From assembly GCA_036524155.1 (NCBI GenBank), contig DATDCV010000343.1, forward strand, positions 1 to 13,995: a DNA stretch of 13,995 nt, in the 5' to 3' direction. The DNA is from DATDCV01 sp036524155. Its GTDB lineage: Bacteria; Verrucomicrobiota; Verrucomicrobiia; Limisphaerales; UBA8199. This document shows positions 1 through 7,311 of this stretch, in pieces. The position numbers and the translations under genes are program-made. The notes beneath the pieces were generated by a model that saw nothing but the letters and a program-made list of their open reading frames with translations, was not told where the DNA came from and made no database searches. How positions within the stretch are numbered: the stretch's first letter is position 1; the number at the start of each line of letters is the position of its first letter.

Positions 1-121
1 CTCGAGTGCCGACTTGGCTGTAGCCCTTCATTTTCAGGACAACACACTTGTTCAAATTCGCGGCCTGGCCGGGTAGCGGGAGCGCGGCCGATAAGAGCAG
101 CAGGAGCGTCGGCACAGGCAT
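1..121 (-). CDS. Exported protein, N-terminal fragment (runs off the left edge)
   Basis: An ATG on the minus strand at 121-119 opens a frame that stays open to the window edge, giving 40 codons. It starts MPVPTLLLLLSAALPLPGQA, a typical Sec signal peptide: short n-region, a Leu/Ala-rich core, and a likely cleavage after GQA near residue 20. The mature part begins ANLNKCVVLKMKGYSQVGTR. A possible ribosome site (AAAGGG in the minus-strand reading) lies about 12 nt upstream, which is rather far. The gene diverges from the LRR-protein gene at 348, and about 226 bp separate the two starts. Too little of the mature protein is visible to name a family. The signal peptide is the main support; a chance open frame of 40 codons in GC-rich DNA cannot be excluded. 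Confidence 0.55.
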   Translation of the reverse strand, partial: MPVPTLLLLLSAALPLPGQAANLNKCVVLKMKGYSQVGTR

Positions 122-347
122 GGAGGCTGAGGCCCTTTCAGATTCGTCGCTCCCTTCAGCTTATTAGAATGTCACATGAAGCTCTTGCCACCTGATGGGC
201 CGCGGCGTTAGTCTCCGCGTAAGCCTCCCATGAAAGCCGTGTTTCATGAAGGGACCTACGGGGCGGAAGATCTCTGGACACCGCCTCGAGTCACCTCCGC
301 AGTCTTAGCGGCGTCCTCCAGAGACTCACGGCTGCGGAGAGAAGAAC
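122..347. other. Divergent intergenic region with small inverted repeats
   Basis: This stretch separates two divergent exported-protein genes, so it should hold both promoters and 5' leaders, but I see no convincing -35/-10 pair. Two small inverted repeats are visible. CATGAAA at 229-235 pairs with TTTCATG at 242-248 around a 6-nt loop. TCTCTGGA at 271-278 pairs with TCCAGAGA at 317-324 around 38 nt. The second lies just upstream of the ribosome site of the 348 gene and could fold in its leader. Both are short enough to be chance. Confidence 0.3.
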
Positions 348-2081
348 ATGAGAACAGCACTGCATTCGGCCGTCGCCGCCCTCGGGTTGGCCCTTTTCAA
401 CCTCCCGGTCGTGACGGCGCAAGCCCAATTCAATTACACCGCCAATAGCGGCACGATCACCATAACGGGGTACACCGGCCCAGGTGGGGCGGTGACCATC
501 CCCGACACGGTCGACGCTCTGCCGGTCACCACCATCGGGTACTATGCGTTCGATAGTTGCAGCAGCATAACTGACGTAACGATTCCCCGCGGCATCACCC
601 TGATCCAGCCGGGTGCTTTTGGCCGTTGTTCCGGGCTGACGGCGATAACGGTGGACCCGCTCAACCCGGCCTACGGCAGTCTGGCCGGGGTCTTGTGCAC
701 AAAGGATCAGACTACGCTCATCCAATATCCGGGGGGCAAGGCCGGAACCTACATCATTCCCAACAGCGTCACCAGCATTGGCGATTCCGCTTTCGAGGCC
801 TGCGCGAACCTGACTGGGGTCACGATACCGGAAAGCGTCACTAACATCGGGCATTATGCGTTTTTTATCTGCACCAGCCTGGCGAACGTTACTATTCCCA
901 GGAATGTGGCCAGCATCGGTTCTGGTGCGTTCGAAGCCTGCCGCAAGCTGGGGGCGATAACAGTAGACCCGCTGAACCCGGCCTACAGCAGCCTGGCGGG
1001 TGTCCTGTTCAACAAGAACCAGACCACGCTCATCCAATGCCCGGGCGCCAAGGCCGGAAGCTACGCGGTCCCCAACACCGTGACGAATATCGGCGACCTC
1101 TCTTTCCATGGCTGCGCCCTTCTCACCAGCGTGGCCATCCCCAACGGCGTGACCAGGATTGGGGATGTTGCGTTCGAGAGCTGCAGCAGCCTGGTCGGCA
1201 TTACGATCGCCGACACGGTTGCCAGCATCGGCGACATGGCGTTCGATGGGTGTAACCTGTCCAACATCACCATCCCCCGCGGCGTCACGAACCTCGGAAT
1301 CGCTCCGTTCTTTTGGGGCGGCCCCCTGGCAGAAATAGCAGTGGATCCCCTGAATCCTGCTTACTGCAGTGTCGCCGGCGTGGTGTTCAACAAGAACCAG
1401 ACTGCAATCATCCAATACCCGCCGGGCAAGGCCGGGAGCTACACCGTCCCCAACACCGTGACGAACATCGCAGCCTATGCATTTGCTGCTTCCCAGCAAC
1501 TGACCAACGTCATCATTGGCAACAGCGTCACCACGCTGGACGACTGGGCGTTCTTTGACTGTCATGGCCTGACGCGCGTTGTGCTCCCCTCCGGCAGCGT
1601 TACCACTATCGGGATGGGGGCGTTCGACGGCTGCACCCTCCTGACCGCCATCACCTTCCCCAGCAGCCTCAGCAATATCGGATCGTACGCCTTCAGTTGG
1701 TGCACCAGCTTGATCGGGGCCTATTTCGAGGGCAACGCCCCTGGCGGTGATTCGTCGGTGTTCGATGGTGACAACAACGCGACGGTGTATTACCTGCCAG
1801 GAACCACTGGCTGGGGCGCGACTTTTGGCGGACGCCCAACCGCTCCATGGGTCCCATTAGTGCTGACCAGCGATGCCAGCTTTGGGGTGAAGACCAATCA
1901 ATTTGGTTTCAACATCAATTGGGCGAGCGGCAAGACCGTCGTCGTCGAGGCTGCCACCAGCCTCGCCAATCCCGTTTGGGTTCCTCTGCGCACCAATACG
2001 CTGATCGGAGGACTGGCCTATTTCTCCGATCCCACGTGGACCAGCTATCCCCGCCGATTCTACCGCATCCGGTCGCCCTGA
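348..2081 (+). CDS. Exported BspA-type leucine-rich-repeat (LRR_5) surface protein
   Basis: This is a 577-residue predicted surface or secreted binding protein. The ATG at 348 has a good ribosome site just upstream (GGAGAGAAGAAC) and gives a signal peptide with likely cleavage after TAQA (residue 26). Residues about 40-480 are tandem BspA/LRR_5 repeats of about 23 residues, recognisable by recurring 'VTxIGxxAFxxCxxLTxVTIPxxV' units. Interspersed are three copies of a longer insert (VDPLNPAY...GVL..K.QT..IQ.P..KAG.Y) starting near residues 99, 203 and 329. Residues about 502-577 form a non-LRR C-terminal module ending PRRFYRIRSP, which also closes three other proteins in this window. BspA-family repeats in other bacteria mediate adhesion to proteins or polysaccharide; the ligand here is unknown. 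No transmembrane tail or LPXTG motif is visible. A pseudopilin-like gene follows 86 bp downstream on the same strand and may be cotranscribed. The family call is firm; the role is inferred. Confidence 0.93.
   Translation: MRTALHSAVAALGLALFNLPVVTAQAQFNYTANSGTITITGYTGPGGAVTIPDTVDALPVTTIGYYAFDSCSSITDVTIPRGITLIQPGAFGRCSGLTAITVDPLNPAYGSLAGVLCTKDQTTLIQYPGGKAGTYIIPNSVTSIGDSAFEACANLTGVTIPESVTNIGHYAFFICTSLANVTIPRNVASIGSGAFEACRKLGAITVDPLNPAYSSLAGVLFNKNQTTLIQCPGAKAGSYAVPNTVTNIGDLSFHGCALLTSVAIPNGVTRIGDVAFESCSSLVGITIADTVASIGDMAFDGCNLSNITIPRGVTNLGIAPFFWGGPLAEIAVDPLNPAYCSVAGVVFNKNQTAIIQYPPGKAGSYTVPNTVTNIAAYAFAASQQLTNVIIGNSVTTLDDWAFFDCHGLTRVVLPSGSVTTIGMGAFDGCTLLTAITFPSSLSNIGSYAFSWCTSLIGAYFEGNAPGGDSSVFDGDNNATVYYLPGTTGWGATFGGRPTAPWVPLVLTSDASFGVKTNQFGFNINWASGKTVVVEAATSLANPVWVPLRTNTLIGGLAYFSDPTWTSYPRRFYRIRSP
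642..1476 (+). repeat. Three intragenic copies of a BspA insert module
   Basis: Copies start at about 642, 954 and 1332 within the LRR gene, with spacings of 312 and 378 nt. Each encodes VDPLNPAY, then GVL or GVV, a K-x-QT segment, IQ(Y/C)P, KAG and a PN(S/T)VT(S/N)I stretch. Copies 2 and 3 are especially close, both reading FNKNQT and PNTVTNI. The unequal spacing corresponds to different numbers of plain LRR units between copies, which suggests internal duplication followed by unit gain or loss. Confidence 0.8.
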
Positions 2082-2167
2082 GGCGCCGGAGCCATAAAAC
2101 GCGAGGACGCCAGATTAAGCGGGAATGGCGCCTTGTTGAAGCAGGGTTGATGGGCTATAAGAGAATC

Positions 2168-2971
2168 ATGGCCCGGTATCAGTTCGAGATTGTCAGAGCC
2201 GGCCTGCGCAGCAGCGCCTCCAGACTCTCGAGAGCGTTCGCCCGCGGCAGATCCCGGACCGGCCGGCAACGCGGGTTTACGCTCATCGAACTGCTCGTCG
2301 TCATCGCCATCATCGCCATCCTGGCGGCGATGCTCCTGCCGGTGCTTGGCCGCGCCAAGGAGCGAGCACGACGCACGGTGGACGTGAGTAATCTCCATCA
2401 ATGGGGCGTCGCCTGCACGATGTATGCCAGCGAGTCGAAGGATTATCTGCCGGTGGGCATCCGGAACGGTGCTGCCGGCAATCCCGCTGCTGACGACTTC
2501 ATTTGGTTTAACGGCGCTACGTGGAACGCGCTGCGCGGCTACGGGGTCACGACCAATATCGGCTATTGCCAGAGCTGGCTCACCCAACCCGAGCTGGTAA
2601 AGCAAGTGGGCACGGCGGTTTGGGGTACGCCCGACGTGTTGATCGGTTGGGTTTATTGGGGTGGTCGTGACCCGATCGGCACCGCACCCAACTACACCTA
2701 CATCCCTCCCAAGAAAACCACCGACCGTTTTAATCCGAGCTCGGAAACGCTGATGACCTGCACTTGTTTTGACTCCCGGCCGTATAGCTGGTCTTCCTGG
2801 ATGCCGCATGTGCGTGGTTCGGCGTTGGTGCTGTACCCCGCCAACGTTAATCCGGTCCCGCCGCCTGACGGATTGGCCGTCGCGCGTGTCGATGGCTCCG
2901 CCACTTGGGTCAAATGGATTAAGCTCGTCCCGCTGAGACAAGCCGACACAATCTTCTACGAGCGGCGCTAA
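2168..2971 (+). CDS. Pseudopilin-like protein (prepilin-type N-terminal methylation domain)
   Basis: The product is 267 residues from the ATG at 2168. A type IV prepilin/pseudopilin N-terminus is clear: a basic leader ending RQRG (residue 36), then FTLIELLVVIAIIAILAA, with the conserved Glu at mature position 5 and a hydrophobic helix to about residue 60. By family knowledge a prepilin peptidase would cleave after Gly36 and methylate the new Phe. The rest is a globular domain ending in a 'VARVDGSATWVKW' segment that matches the DG-type C-terminus common in verrucomicrobial and planctomycetal pseudopilin-like proteins. The frame is open well upstream, overlapping the LRR gene, but start choice is between ATG 2150 (GCAGGG three nt upstream) and ATG 2168 (AAGAG four nt upstream); either keeps a plausible leader. 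No other type II secretion genes are nearby, so it is an orphan. Its role in secretion or surface assembly is unproven. Confidence 0.88.
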   Translation: MARYQFEIVRAGLRSSASRLSRAFARGRSRTGRQRGFTLIELLVVIAIIAILAAMLLPVLGRAKERARRTVDVSNLHQWGVACTMYASESKDYLPVGIRNGAAGNPAADDFIWFNGATWNALRGYGVTTNIGYCQSWLTQPELVKQVGTAVWGTPDVLIGWVYWGGRDPIGTAPNYTYIPPKKTTDRFNPSSETLMTCTCFDSRPYSWSSWMPHVRGSALVLYPANVNPVPPPDGLAVARVDGSATWVKWIKLVPLRQADTIFYERR

Positions 2972-2992
2972 GCCTGGACGGAATCTACAGGG

Positions 2993-4078
2993 TCAAGGGC
3001 CCACCTGAACCCGGTAAAACCGCTGTCGCAGATTCACTGACTGGGCATCCACGTAATTCGATGTCGGCATGTTGGTGACCAACAGATCCACCCAGACCGG
3101 CGAAACAAGGTTCGTAGCGGCTTGCAGGTGATACTCGCGATTGGTTTCGCCCGTGAACTGTAGCACCACCGGGAGCGGGCCTGGCGCCACGATCTGCAGC
3201 CTTGGCGGTACCGGCGTCGGACGGGTGATGAGCGGAAAAGCCGTGTCCTTGGCGTGGGCGGCAATCCCGACCGCACCCGGATAGCTGTTGGTGTCCGGCA
3301 AGCCGGGCTGGGCGAACACCAAATGACCGGTCAGATTCGCGGCCGGCGGCAGGGTGTTGCGGGGAATGGCGGCGGAGGTGGAAGCCTGCGTCAGAGCGTT
3401 GGTGGTGAACGGCACCGGCGAGCTGTAAACGATGTTGCTCCCGGCATCGAGTACCAGTAACTGCACAATGCCCAACAACCCTCCCATCGCCACCCAGCGG
3501 ACGGTGAAGTCCGTGGTTGTGTCCACGCTCTGCCCTTCCCCGAGGTTCGTCACCTGGGGGATTGGCGGCGTGGAGGCCAGCAGGTAGCTCGCGTTCGCCG
3601 CGCGGGTCCCATCATGGACGGTGTCGAGCGTGAACCGGTAAACACTGGGCGAAAAAATGCTGCTGCTGCTCGGGTAAGAGGCCTCCAAAGCCGACTGCGT
3701 CTGGAAGGTTTGACTGAACTGCAGAAAGTCACCGTTCGTGCTCAGTGTGAGGGTTCTGTTCGTTGATACATTCGGCGCTCTGAACACCGCGTTGGTAACG
3801 GCGTAGTTCGTTGCGGGCACAACAAACGCAGTGAAGGCGTAGGCATTGGTCGCCAGCGGCGTTGGGGGGGTGCCCGGCGTCTGCTCGTATTGGGCGGATT
3901 TTACGACTCCCAAATAAAGCGCATCTGCGGCCCGTGCAGGTTCCGGAAGCGAAACTGCGGCGGCCAGGCAGAGGAATAAGCAAGGCAGGATCACCGGCCT
4001 TCGGCGAGTGAGCCTGCCACACAGGACCTTTGCGTAAGTTCTGCTTCGCTGCCGGGTTTGTTCCCGCATAAGTCGCAT
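2993..4078 (-). CDS. Exported protein of unknown function with FYR C-terminal module
   Basis: The product is 361 residues from ATG 4078; a second ATG at 4069 is equally possible, and a TTG further out at 4171 is unlikely. The n-region is unusually long and Arg-rich (residues 1-27), followed by a hydrophobic stretch (29-44) and a signal-peptidase-like site ARA near residue 50. The mature protein is rich in Thr, Asn, Ala and Pro with few charges. A middle section beginning about IPQVTNLGEGQSVDTTTDF and containing VRWVAMGG looks like a fibronectin-III-like beta-sandwich, but I cannot place it in a named family. The final 69 residues (2996-3202) resemble the C-terminal modules of three other exported proteins here and end RQRFYRVQVGP. 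It lies downstream of the ECF sigma gene on the same strand, about 197 bp away, and converges on the pseudopilin gene with a 21-bp gap. It is not recognisable as an anti-sigma factor. Confidence 0.8.
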   Translation of the reverse strand: MRLMREQTRQRSRTYAKVLCGRLTRRRPVILPCLFLCLAAAVSLPEPARAADALYLGVVKSAQYEQTPGTPPTPLATNAYAFTAFVVPATNYAVTNAVFRAPNVSTNRTLTLSTNGDFLQFSQTFQTQSALEASYPSSSSIFSPSVYRFTLDTVHDGTRAANASYLLASTPPIPQVTNLGEGQSVDTTTDFTVRWVAMGGLLGIVQLLVLDAGSNIVYSSPVPFTTNALTQASTSAAIPRNTLPPAANLTGHLVFAQPGLPDTNSYPGAVGIAAHAKDTAFPLITRPTPVPPRLQIVAPGPLPVVLQFTGETNREYHLQAATNLVSPVWVDLLVTNMPTSNYVDAQSVNLRQRFYRVQVGP

Positions 4079-4275
4079 CAAGCTGCAAACACTCTCTGTT
4101 GTCAAGGGGCCTGAGAAACCGCGCTCGAGAAAGGGCCTCTGGCTGGAGGCTTCCGGCGGCCAGTGCTTCAAAACTCGGCAGCGAACGCCGCAATCGCTGT
4201 CCTACTGAATGGACACAGCTAAGGGAAACGTGGAACCGGTGAAAGTCGTTCTGTTTCGTTTGCAGCCGGTCGTGG

Positions 4276-4932
4276 CTACAGCAGCGCGGCTTCGAGTTTA
4301 CGCATCTCCGTCTTCAGCAGGGATCCCACACGATACTTGGCCATATACACCGAGGCCATGCTCACGCCTATCGTGCGAGCGGTTTCGGAGCAGGACGCCC
4401 CTTGCAGCACGCTCAGATCGAAGATCTGGTATTGTTTGACGCTCACCTGCTGTTTCACACGCTCGAGGGCGACGGCCATTCGGTTCTCCGACCATTCCTG
4501 GTCCCACACGCGCTCGAGTTCGATTCCCTCCGGGTCCGCGATACGGCCTAGCGTATCCGTCCGGTTCGTGTCGTCTTGTCGTCCTATCGCTCCCGGCGTA
4601 GCTCTGTCGGGGTTCGCCGGTGCTCCGGCCTTTGCTCGCTGACGACAACAGCCGGCGATCTGCCAGCGGGCCTGTTGCAGCAGCCAGGCCTTGAACGACC
4701 CATGTTTTGGGTCCGCCTTGAAGCCGCCAATGTTTTTTGCAGCTGCGATGATGGTGTCCTGCACAACCTCCTGGGCATCGGCGTCGGGCAAGCCGGCTTT
4801 GCGGGCCACATTGTAGAGCAGTCGCCAGTAGGTGTCGAAAAACTCCTGCCAACTGTCGCGGTCAGCCCAGTTCTTCAGCCGCAGCAGCAGGCTGAAGCGA
4901 GTGGCGAGGGAATCCGGCGGTTGCGTTTGCAT
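4276..4932 (-). CDS. ECF-type RNA polymerase sigma factor (sigma-70 family)
   Basis: The product is 218 residues from ATG 4932; a GTG at 4965 would add 11 residues, and neither start has a clear ribosome site. It has only the two domains expected of an ECF sigma. Region 2 spans about residues 25-100 (SWQEFFDTYWRLLYNVARKAG, then DADAQEVVQDTI and FKAWLLQQARWQI). Region 4 spans about 150-214, with a helix-turn-helix around CSETARTIGVSMASVYMAKYRV. The linker of about 50 residues is long and polar. The TR-SLL-RLKNW opening is typical of ECF sigmas abundant in Verrucomicrobiota and Planctomycetota, often found near Ser/Thr kinases. No anti-sigma gene is adjacent. It diverges from the FG-GAP protein gene across a shared intergenic region and is followed on its own strand by an exported protein. 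Either could be a target, but this is inference from position. Confidence 0.9.
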   Translation of the reverse strand: MQTQPPDSLATRFSLLLRLKNWADRDSWQEFFDTYWRLLYNVARKAGLPDADAQEVVQDTIIAAAKNIGGFKADPKHGSFKAWLLQQARWQIAGCCRQRAKAGAPANPDRATPGAIGRQDDTNRTDTLGRIADPEGIELERVWDQEWSENRMAVALERVKQQVSVKQYQIFDLSVLQGASCSETARTIGVSMASVYMAKYRVGSLLKTEMRKLEAALL

Positions 4933-5081
4933 GGTCAGAGCCAGTGGCTCGGGTTTGCTGTCCACAAGCTGTACAGCATCACCGCGGAGAATTCTAACCA
5001 GGAAAATGAAGATTTTTCACTTTTTTTGTTAGATCGACCCCACCTCCCGCATGTTCAGCTTGGACCCAGAAAAAAATCATT
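4933..5081. promoter_or_regulatory. AT-rich divergent intergenic region between sigma gene and FG-GAP gene
   Basis: This 149-bp gap must drive both the sigma gene (minus) and the FG-GAP gene (plus). Positions 5002-5032 are strikingly AT-rich for this GC-rich window, with a run of seven T at 5021-5027 and another T-rich patch at 5012-5017. An A-run lies at about 5070-5076, just before the ATG at 5082, where a purine Shine-Dalgarno sequence is lacking. I cannot assign -35/-10 boxes with confidence. An upstream promoter element or regulator site is plausible. Confidence 0.35.
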
Positions 5082-7058
5082 ATGAAGAATCGAATATTCC
5101 TTGCAATGGCGGCCCTGCTAATGAGCGTGGCGCAGATACCAGCCTTTGTTACCATCACCCAACAACCTACCAATCAGTTGGTCAGCATCGGCGCCAACGT
5201 GACGAACGTCGTCGTGGCCACGTCCACGGCTCCCCCGCTTACCTACCAGTGGTGGTTCGCCAACGCGTCTTCGAATGCGCTTTTGCCTGGCGCCACCAAC
5301 CAGATATTAGGGCTGCCGAATATTCAGTTGGCCCAGGCCGGTGGTTACTACGTCAAAGTTTCAGATGCTGACCTGACACCCGTCGACAGCGACGCGGCCA
5401 CCATCGACGTGGACCCCACCTACACCCAGATCACTACCGGACCGCTGGTCGAGGATCCGGCCGGTGGCTGGAATGCGATTTCGGCTGACTACGATGGTGA
5501 TGGCTGGGTGGACGTGATCGTGGTCCCGGGCGGTGATCGAGTGACGTTCCCCGCGGTCTTTCACAACGAGGGCGGCGCCATATTCAGAAAGGTCCTGACC
5601 AATGTGATAGCCCAGACGTCGGTGCGGGCCTATGCCGCGGTCTGGGGAGACTCCGACAACGATGGCAGGCTGGACCTGTTCATGCCAAACACATTGACGA
5701 TGAACGACATGCTCTTTCACAACAACGGCAACGGCTCCTTCACCCGGATCACCTCCGGTCATCCTGTCAGCGACGGCGCCAGTTCCATCGTCGGTATCTG
5801 GGGGGACTATGACCAGGACGGATTCCTCGACCTCTTTGTGACCACCGGCACCTGCGACTCCGCGCCCCAGAATGACCTTCTGTATCGGAACAACGGGGAC
5901 GGATCCTTTGCCAAAATGACGGCTGCGCAGGTCGGAGCAATCCCCGCCGACAATGACCGAAACGATGGCGCCTCCTGGGTCGATTTCGACAACGACGGAC
6001 GCCCGGAGCTTTGGCGCAATGTGGCCATGTGCACCGGACACACCAGCAACCAGGTGCTTCACCTGGACAGCGAAGGGAGATTCTACCTCATGGACCTCGG
6101 CGAGTTGACTGGGCGGGTCGAGGGCTATTCTGCCATCACCTGGGCGGATTATGATAATGATGGCTTCCTCGATGCGGCGATGGGGAATCAGACCGGGTGG
6201 ATGGGGCTATATCATAATCTCGCCGGGCAGGGCTTCATCAACGTGGCCGGCACGGCTTTTCCCAGCCCGGTACCGGACACTATTGGGGGCTTCTGGATGG
6301 ATTACGACAACGACGGCTGGCAGGATCTTGTGGTTCCGACAGTGCCTCTCGGCGGCGACCAGGGCCCAATGAATCTGTACCGAAACAACGGGAACGGAAC
6401 CTTCAGCCTGGTCACGCTGGGCGGTCCAACCAATTCCCGATGGGGGCTTTTTTGGGCGGACTACAACAACGACGGGTTTTTGGACATGTTGGTGTTCAAC
6501 GGCCCGGGCCGGCGCAACAGCCTGTTTCTGCACAACGGGAACGCCAATCACTGGCTGAAAGTGCGGCTGGATGGACGCGCGTCCAACCGTTCAGGCATTG
6601 GCGCCAAGGTCCGTGCGCTGGCGACCATCGCGGGCCGAACCTTCTCGCAGATGCGCGAGATCTCAGGCGAAGGGATTGGCCTCGACAATGGCTTGATCGC
6701 TCATTTCGGCCTTGGGGACGCGACCAATGTCACGGCTCTGAGAATTGAATGGCCCTCGGGGATCGTCCAGACGCTGACCAACGTCGCCGCCGGCCAGATG
6801 ACCAACGTGGTGGAGCACCAAGAGTATGGCGGGCCCGCGCCATTCTTTGACACCAACCAAGTCGCGGTCGTGCCCGCCGGGTTCAGAGTTTCCATTACCG
6901 AGCCGTCGGCCGGCGCGGTGTATGCTCTGGAAGCTTCCACTGATCTGGTGAACTGGACCAAGCTGATGGCGCGGACTAGTGCTGGGGGAACGTTCAACTA
7001 CACCAATGCCCCGACCACGAGTTTCCCCCGCCGGTTCTACCGCGTCGTGGTGCCGTGA
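5082..7058 (+). CDS. Exported FG-GAP/VCBS seven-bladed propeller protein with Ig-like and UnbV (ASPIC) domains
   Basis: This is a 658-residue secreted or surface protein. A signal peptide covers about residues 1-22 (MKNRIFLAMAALLMSV..). An Ig-like domain covers about 22-112 (LTYQWWFAN ... LPNIQLAQAGGYYVKV). Seven FG-GAP-type units follow, each with a calcium-loop motif of the DxDxDG type: DYDGDGWVD at 136, DSDNDGRLD at 190, DYDQDGFLD at 242, DFDNDGRPE at 301, DYDNDGFLD at 356, DYDNDGWQD at 407 and DYNNDGFLD at 460. The spacing of 51-59 residues fits an integrin-like seven-bladed beta-propeller. Residues about 489-578 match the UnbV/ASPIC domain (NHWLKVRLDG, SNRSGIGAKV, HFGLGD, IEWPSG). Residues 588-658 form the C-terminal module ending PRRFYRVVVP. 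Such proteins typically bind ligands or glycans at the cell surface; no catalytic residues are evident. The ATG at 5082 lacks a clear Shine-Dalgarno sequence but fits the signal peptide exactly. Confidence 0.93.
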   Translation: MKNRIFLAMAALLMSVAQIPAFVTITQQPTNQLVSIGANVTNVVVATSTAPPLTYQWWFANASSNALLPGATNQILGLPNIQLAQAGGYYVKVSDADLTPVDSDAATIDVDPTYTQITTGPLVEDPAGGWNAISADYDGDGWVDVIVVPGGDRVTFPAVFHNEGGAIFRKVLTNVIAQTSVRAYAAVWGDSDNDGRLDLFMPNTLTMNDMLFHNNGNGSFTRITSGHPVSDGASSIVGIWGDYDQDGFLDLFVTTGTCDSAPQNDLLYRNNGDGSFAKMTAAQVGAIPADNDRNDGASWVDFDNDGRPELWRNVAMCTGHTSNQVLHLDSEGRFYLMDLGELTGRVEGYSAITWADYDNDGFLDAAMGNQTGWMGLYHNLAGQGFINVAGTAFPSPVPDTIGGFWMDYDNDGWQDLVVPTVPLGGDQGPMNLYRNNGNGTFSLVTLGGPTNSRWGLFWADYNNDGFLDMLVFNGPGRRNSLFLHNGNANHWLKVRLDGRASNRSGIGAKVRALATIAGRTFSQMREISGEGIGLDNGLIAHFGLGDATNVTALRIEWPSGIVQTLTNVAAGQMTNVVEHQEYGGPAPFFDTNQVAVVPAGFRVSITEPSAGAVYALEASTDLVNWTKLMARTSAGGTFNYTNAPTTSFPRRFYRVVVP

Positions 7059-7077
7059 GCCCGAGGGCTGAAATCTC

Positions 7078-7161
7078 CATTGTAGGAGACGACGTGAGGA
7101 GTCTCAAACCATGAGCGAGCTAACCGAAGATCAGAGACTCCTCACGTCGTCTCCTACAATG
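7078..7161. repeat. Perfect 28-bp inverted repeat with 28-nt spacer (REP/REPIN-like element or strong hairpin)
   Basis: The left arm at 7078-7105 (begins CATTGTAGGAGACGACGTGA) is exactly complementary to the right arm at 7134-7161 (ends CGTCGTCTCCTACAATG), with no mismatch over 28 bp. The spacer 7106-7133 is unpaired. The element starts 19 nt after the stop of the FG-GAP gene and precedes the giant gene by about 150 bp. A transcript would form a very stable hairpin, but no T-run follows, so it is not a canonical rho-independent terminator. There is no transposase between or beside the arms. A dispersed palindromic element of the REP/REPIN kind, also able to attenuate transcription, is the most likely explanation. 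Confidence 0.85.
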
Positions 7162-7304
7162 TCAAAACATGCTCTCGAGGCTGGAAGCTGACAGTAGAAA
7201 ACGGAATTGCGAAAGTAGACCCTTTCCGGATGGGCGCGCCTCGGACGGGTGAGTTTAGTGGCTGGGTGCTGAAGACAACGAACTGAAACTTGAAATATGA
7301 AAGT

Positions 7305-7308
7305 GGAG
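7305..7308 (+). promoter_or_regulatory. Ribosome binding site deciding the start of the giant surface protein
   Basis: GGAG at 7305-7308 sits three nt upstream of the ATG at 7312, a short but workable spacing. The earlier in-frame ATG at 7297 has no purine-rich site before it. This favours the 7312 start, which also gives a cleaner signal peptide (MRTRSWPTLVMLLAFGLLPA). Confidence 0.5.
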
Positions 7309-7311
7309 AAT

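Noticed and set aside
291..1565. 424-residue open frame on the minus strand
   Set aside because: It lies wholly opposite the LRR gene. Its repetitive, Asp/Arg/Val-rich product mirrors the LRR repeats, with no signal peptide or recognisable domain. It is an antisense shadow of biased codon use.
1847..2167. Upstream extension of the pseudopilin frame into the LRR gene
   Set aside because: The frame is open, but this part overlaps the LRR coding end in another frame. A long extension before a prepilin leader is implausible, and ATGs at 2150 and 2168 fit better.
2060..2941. 293-residue open frame on the minus strand
   Set aside because: It is antisense to the pseudopilin gene, whose prepilin signature is unmistakable. 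The minus-strand product has no recognisable feature.
4198..4215. Hairpin TGTCC/GGACA as a terminator of the sigma gene
   Set aside because: The stem is only 5 bp with an 8-nt loop and no T-run follows on the minus strand. It is too weak to call.
5361..6062. 233-residue open frame on the minus strand
   Set aside because: It is antisense to the FG-GAP repeats. Its Val/Asp/Gly periodicity is the complement of the calcium-loop codons.
7078..7161. Inverted repeat as the ends of an insertion sequence
   Set aside because: Only 28 nt lie between the arms, so there is no room for a transposase, and no transposase gene is seen elsewhere in the window.
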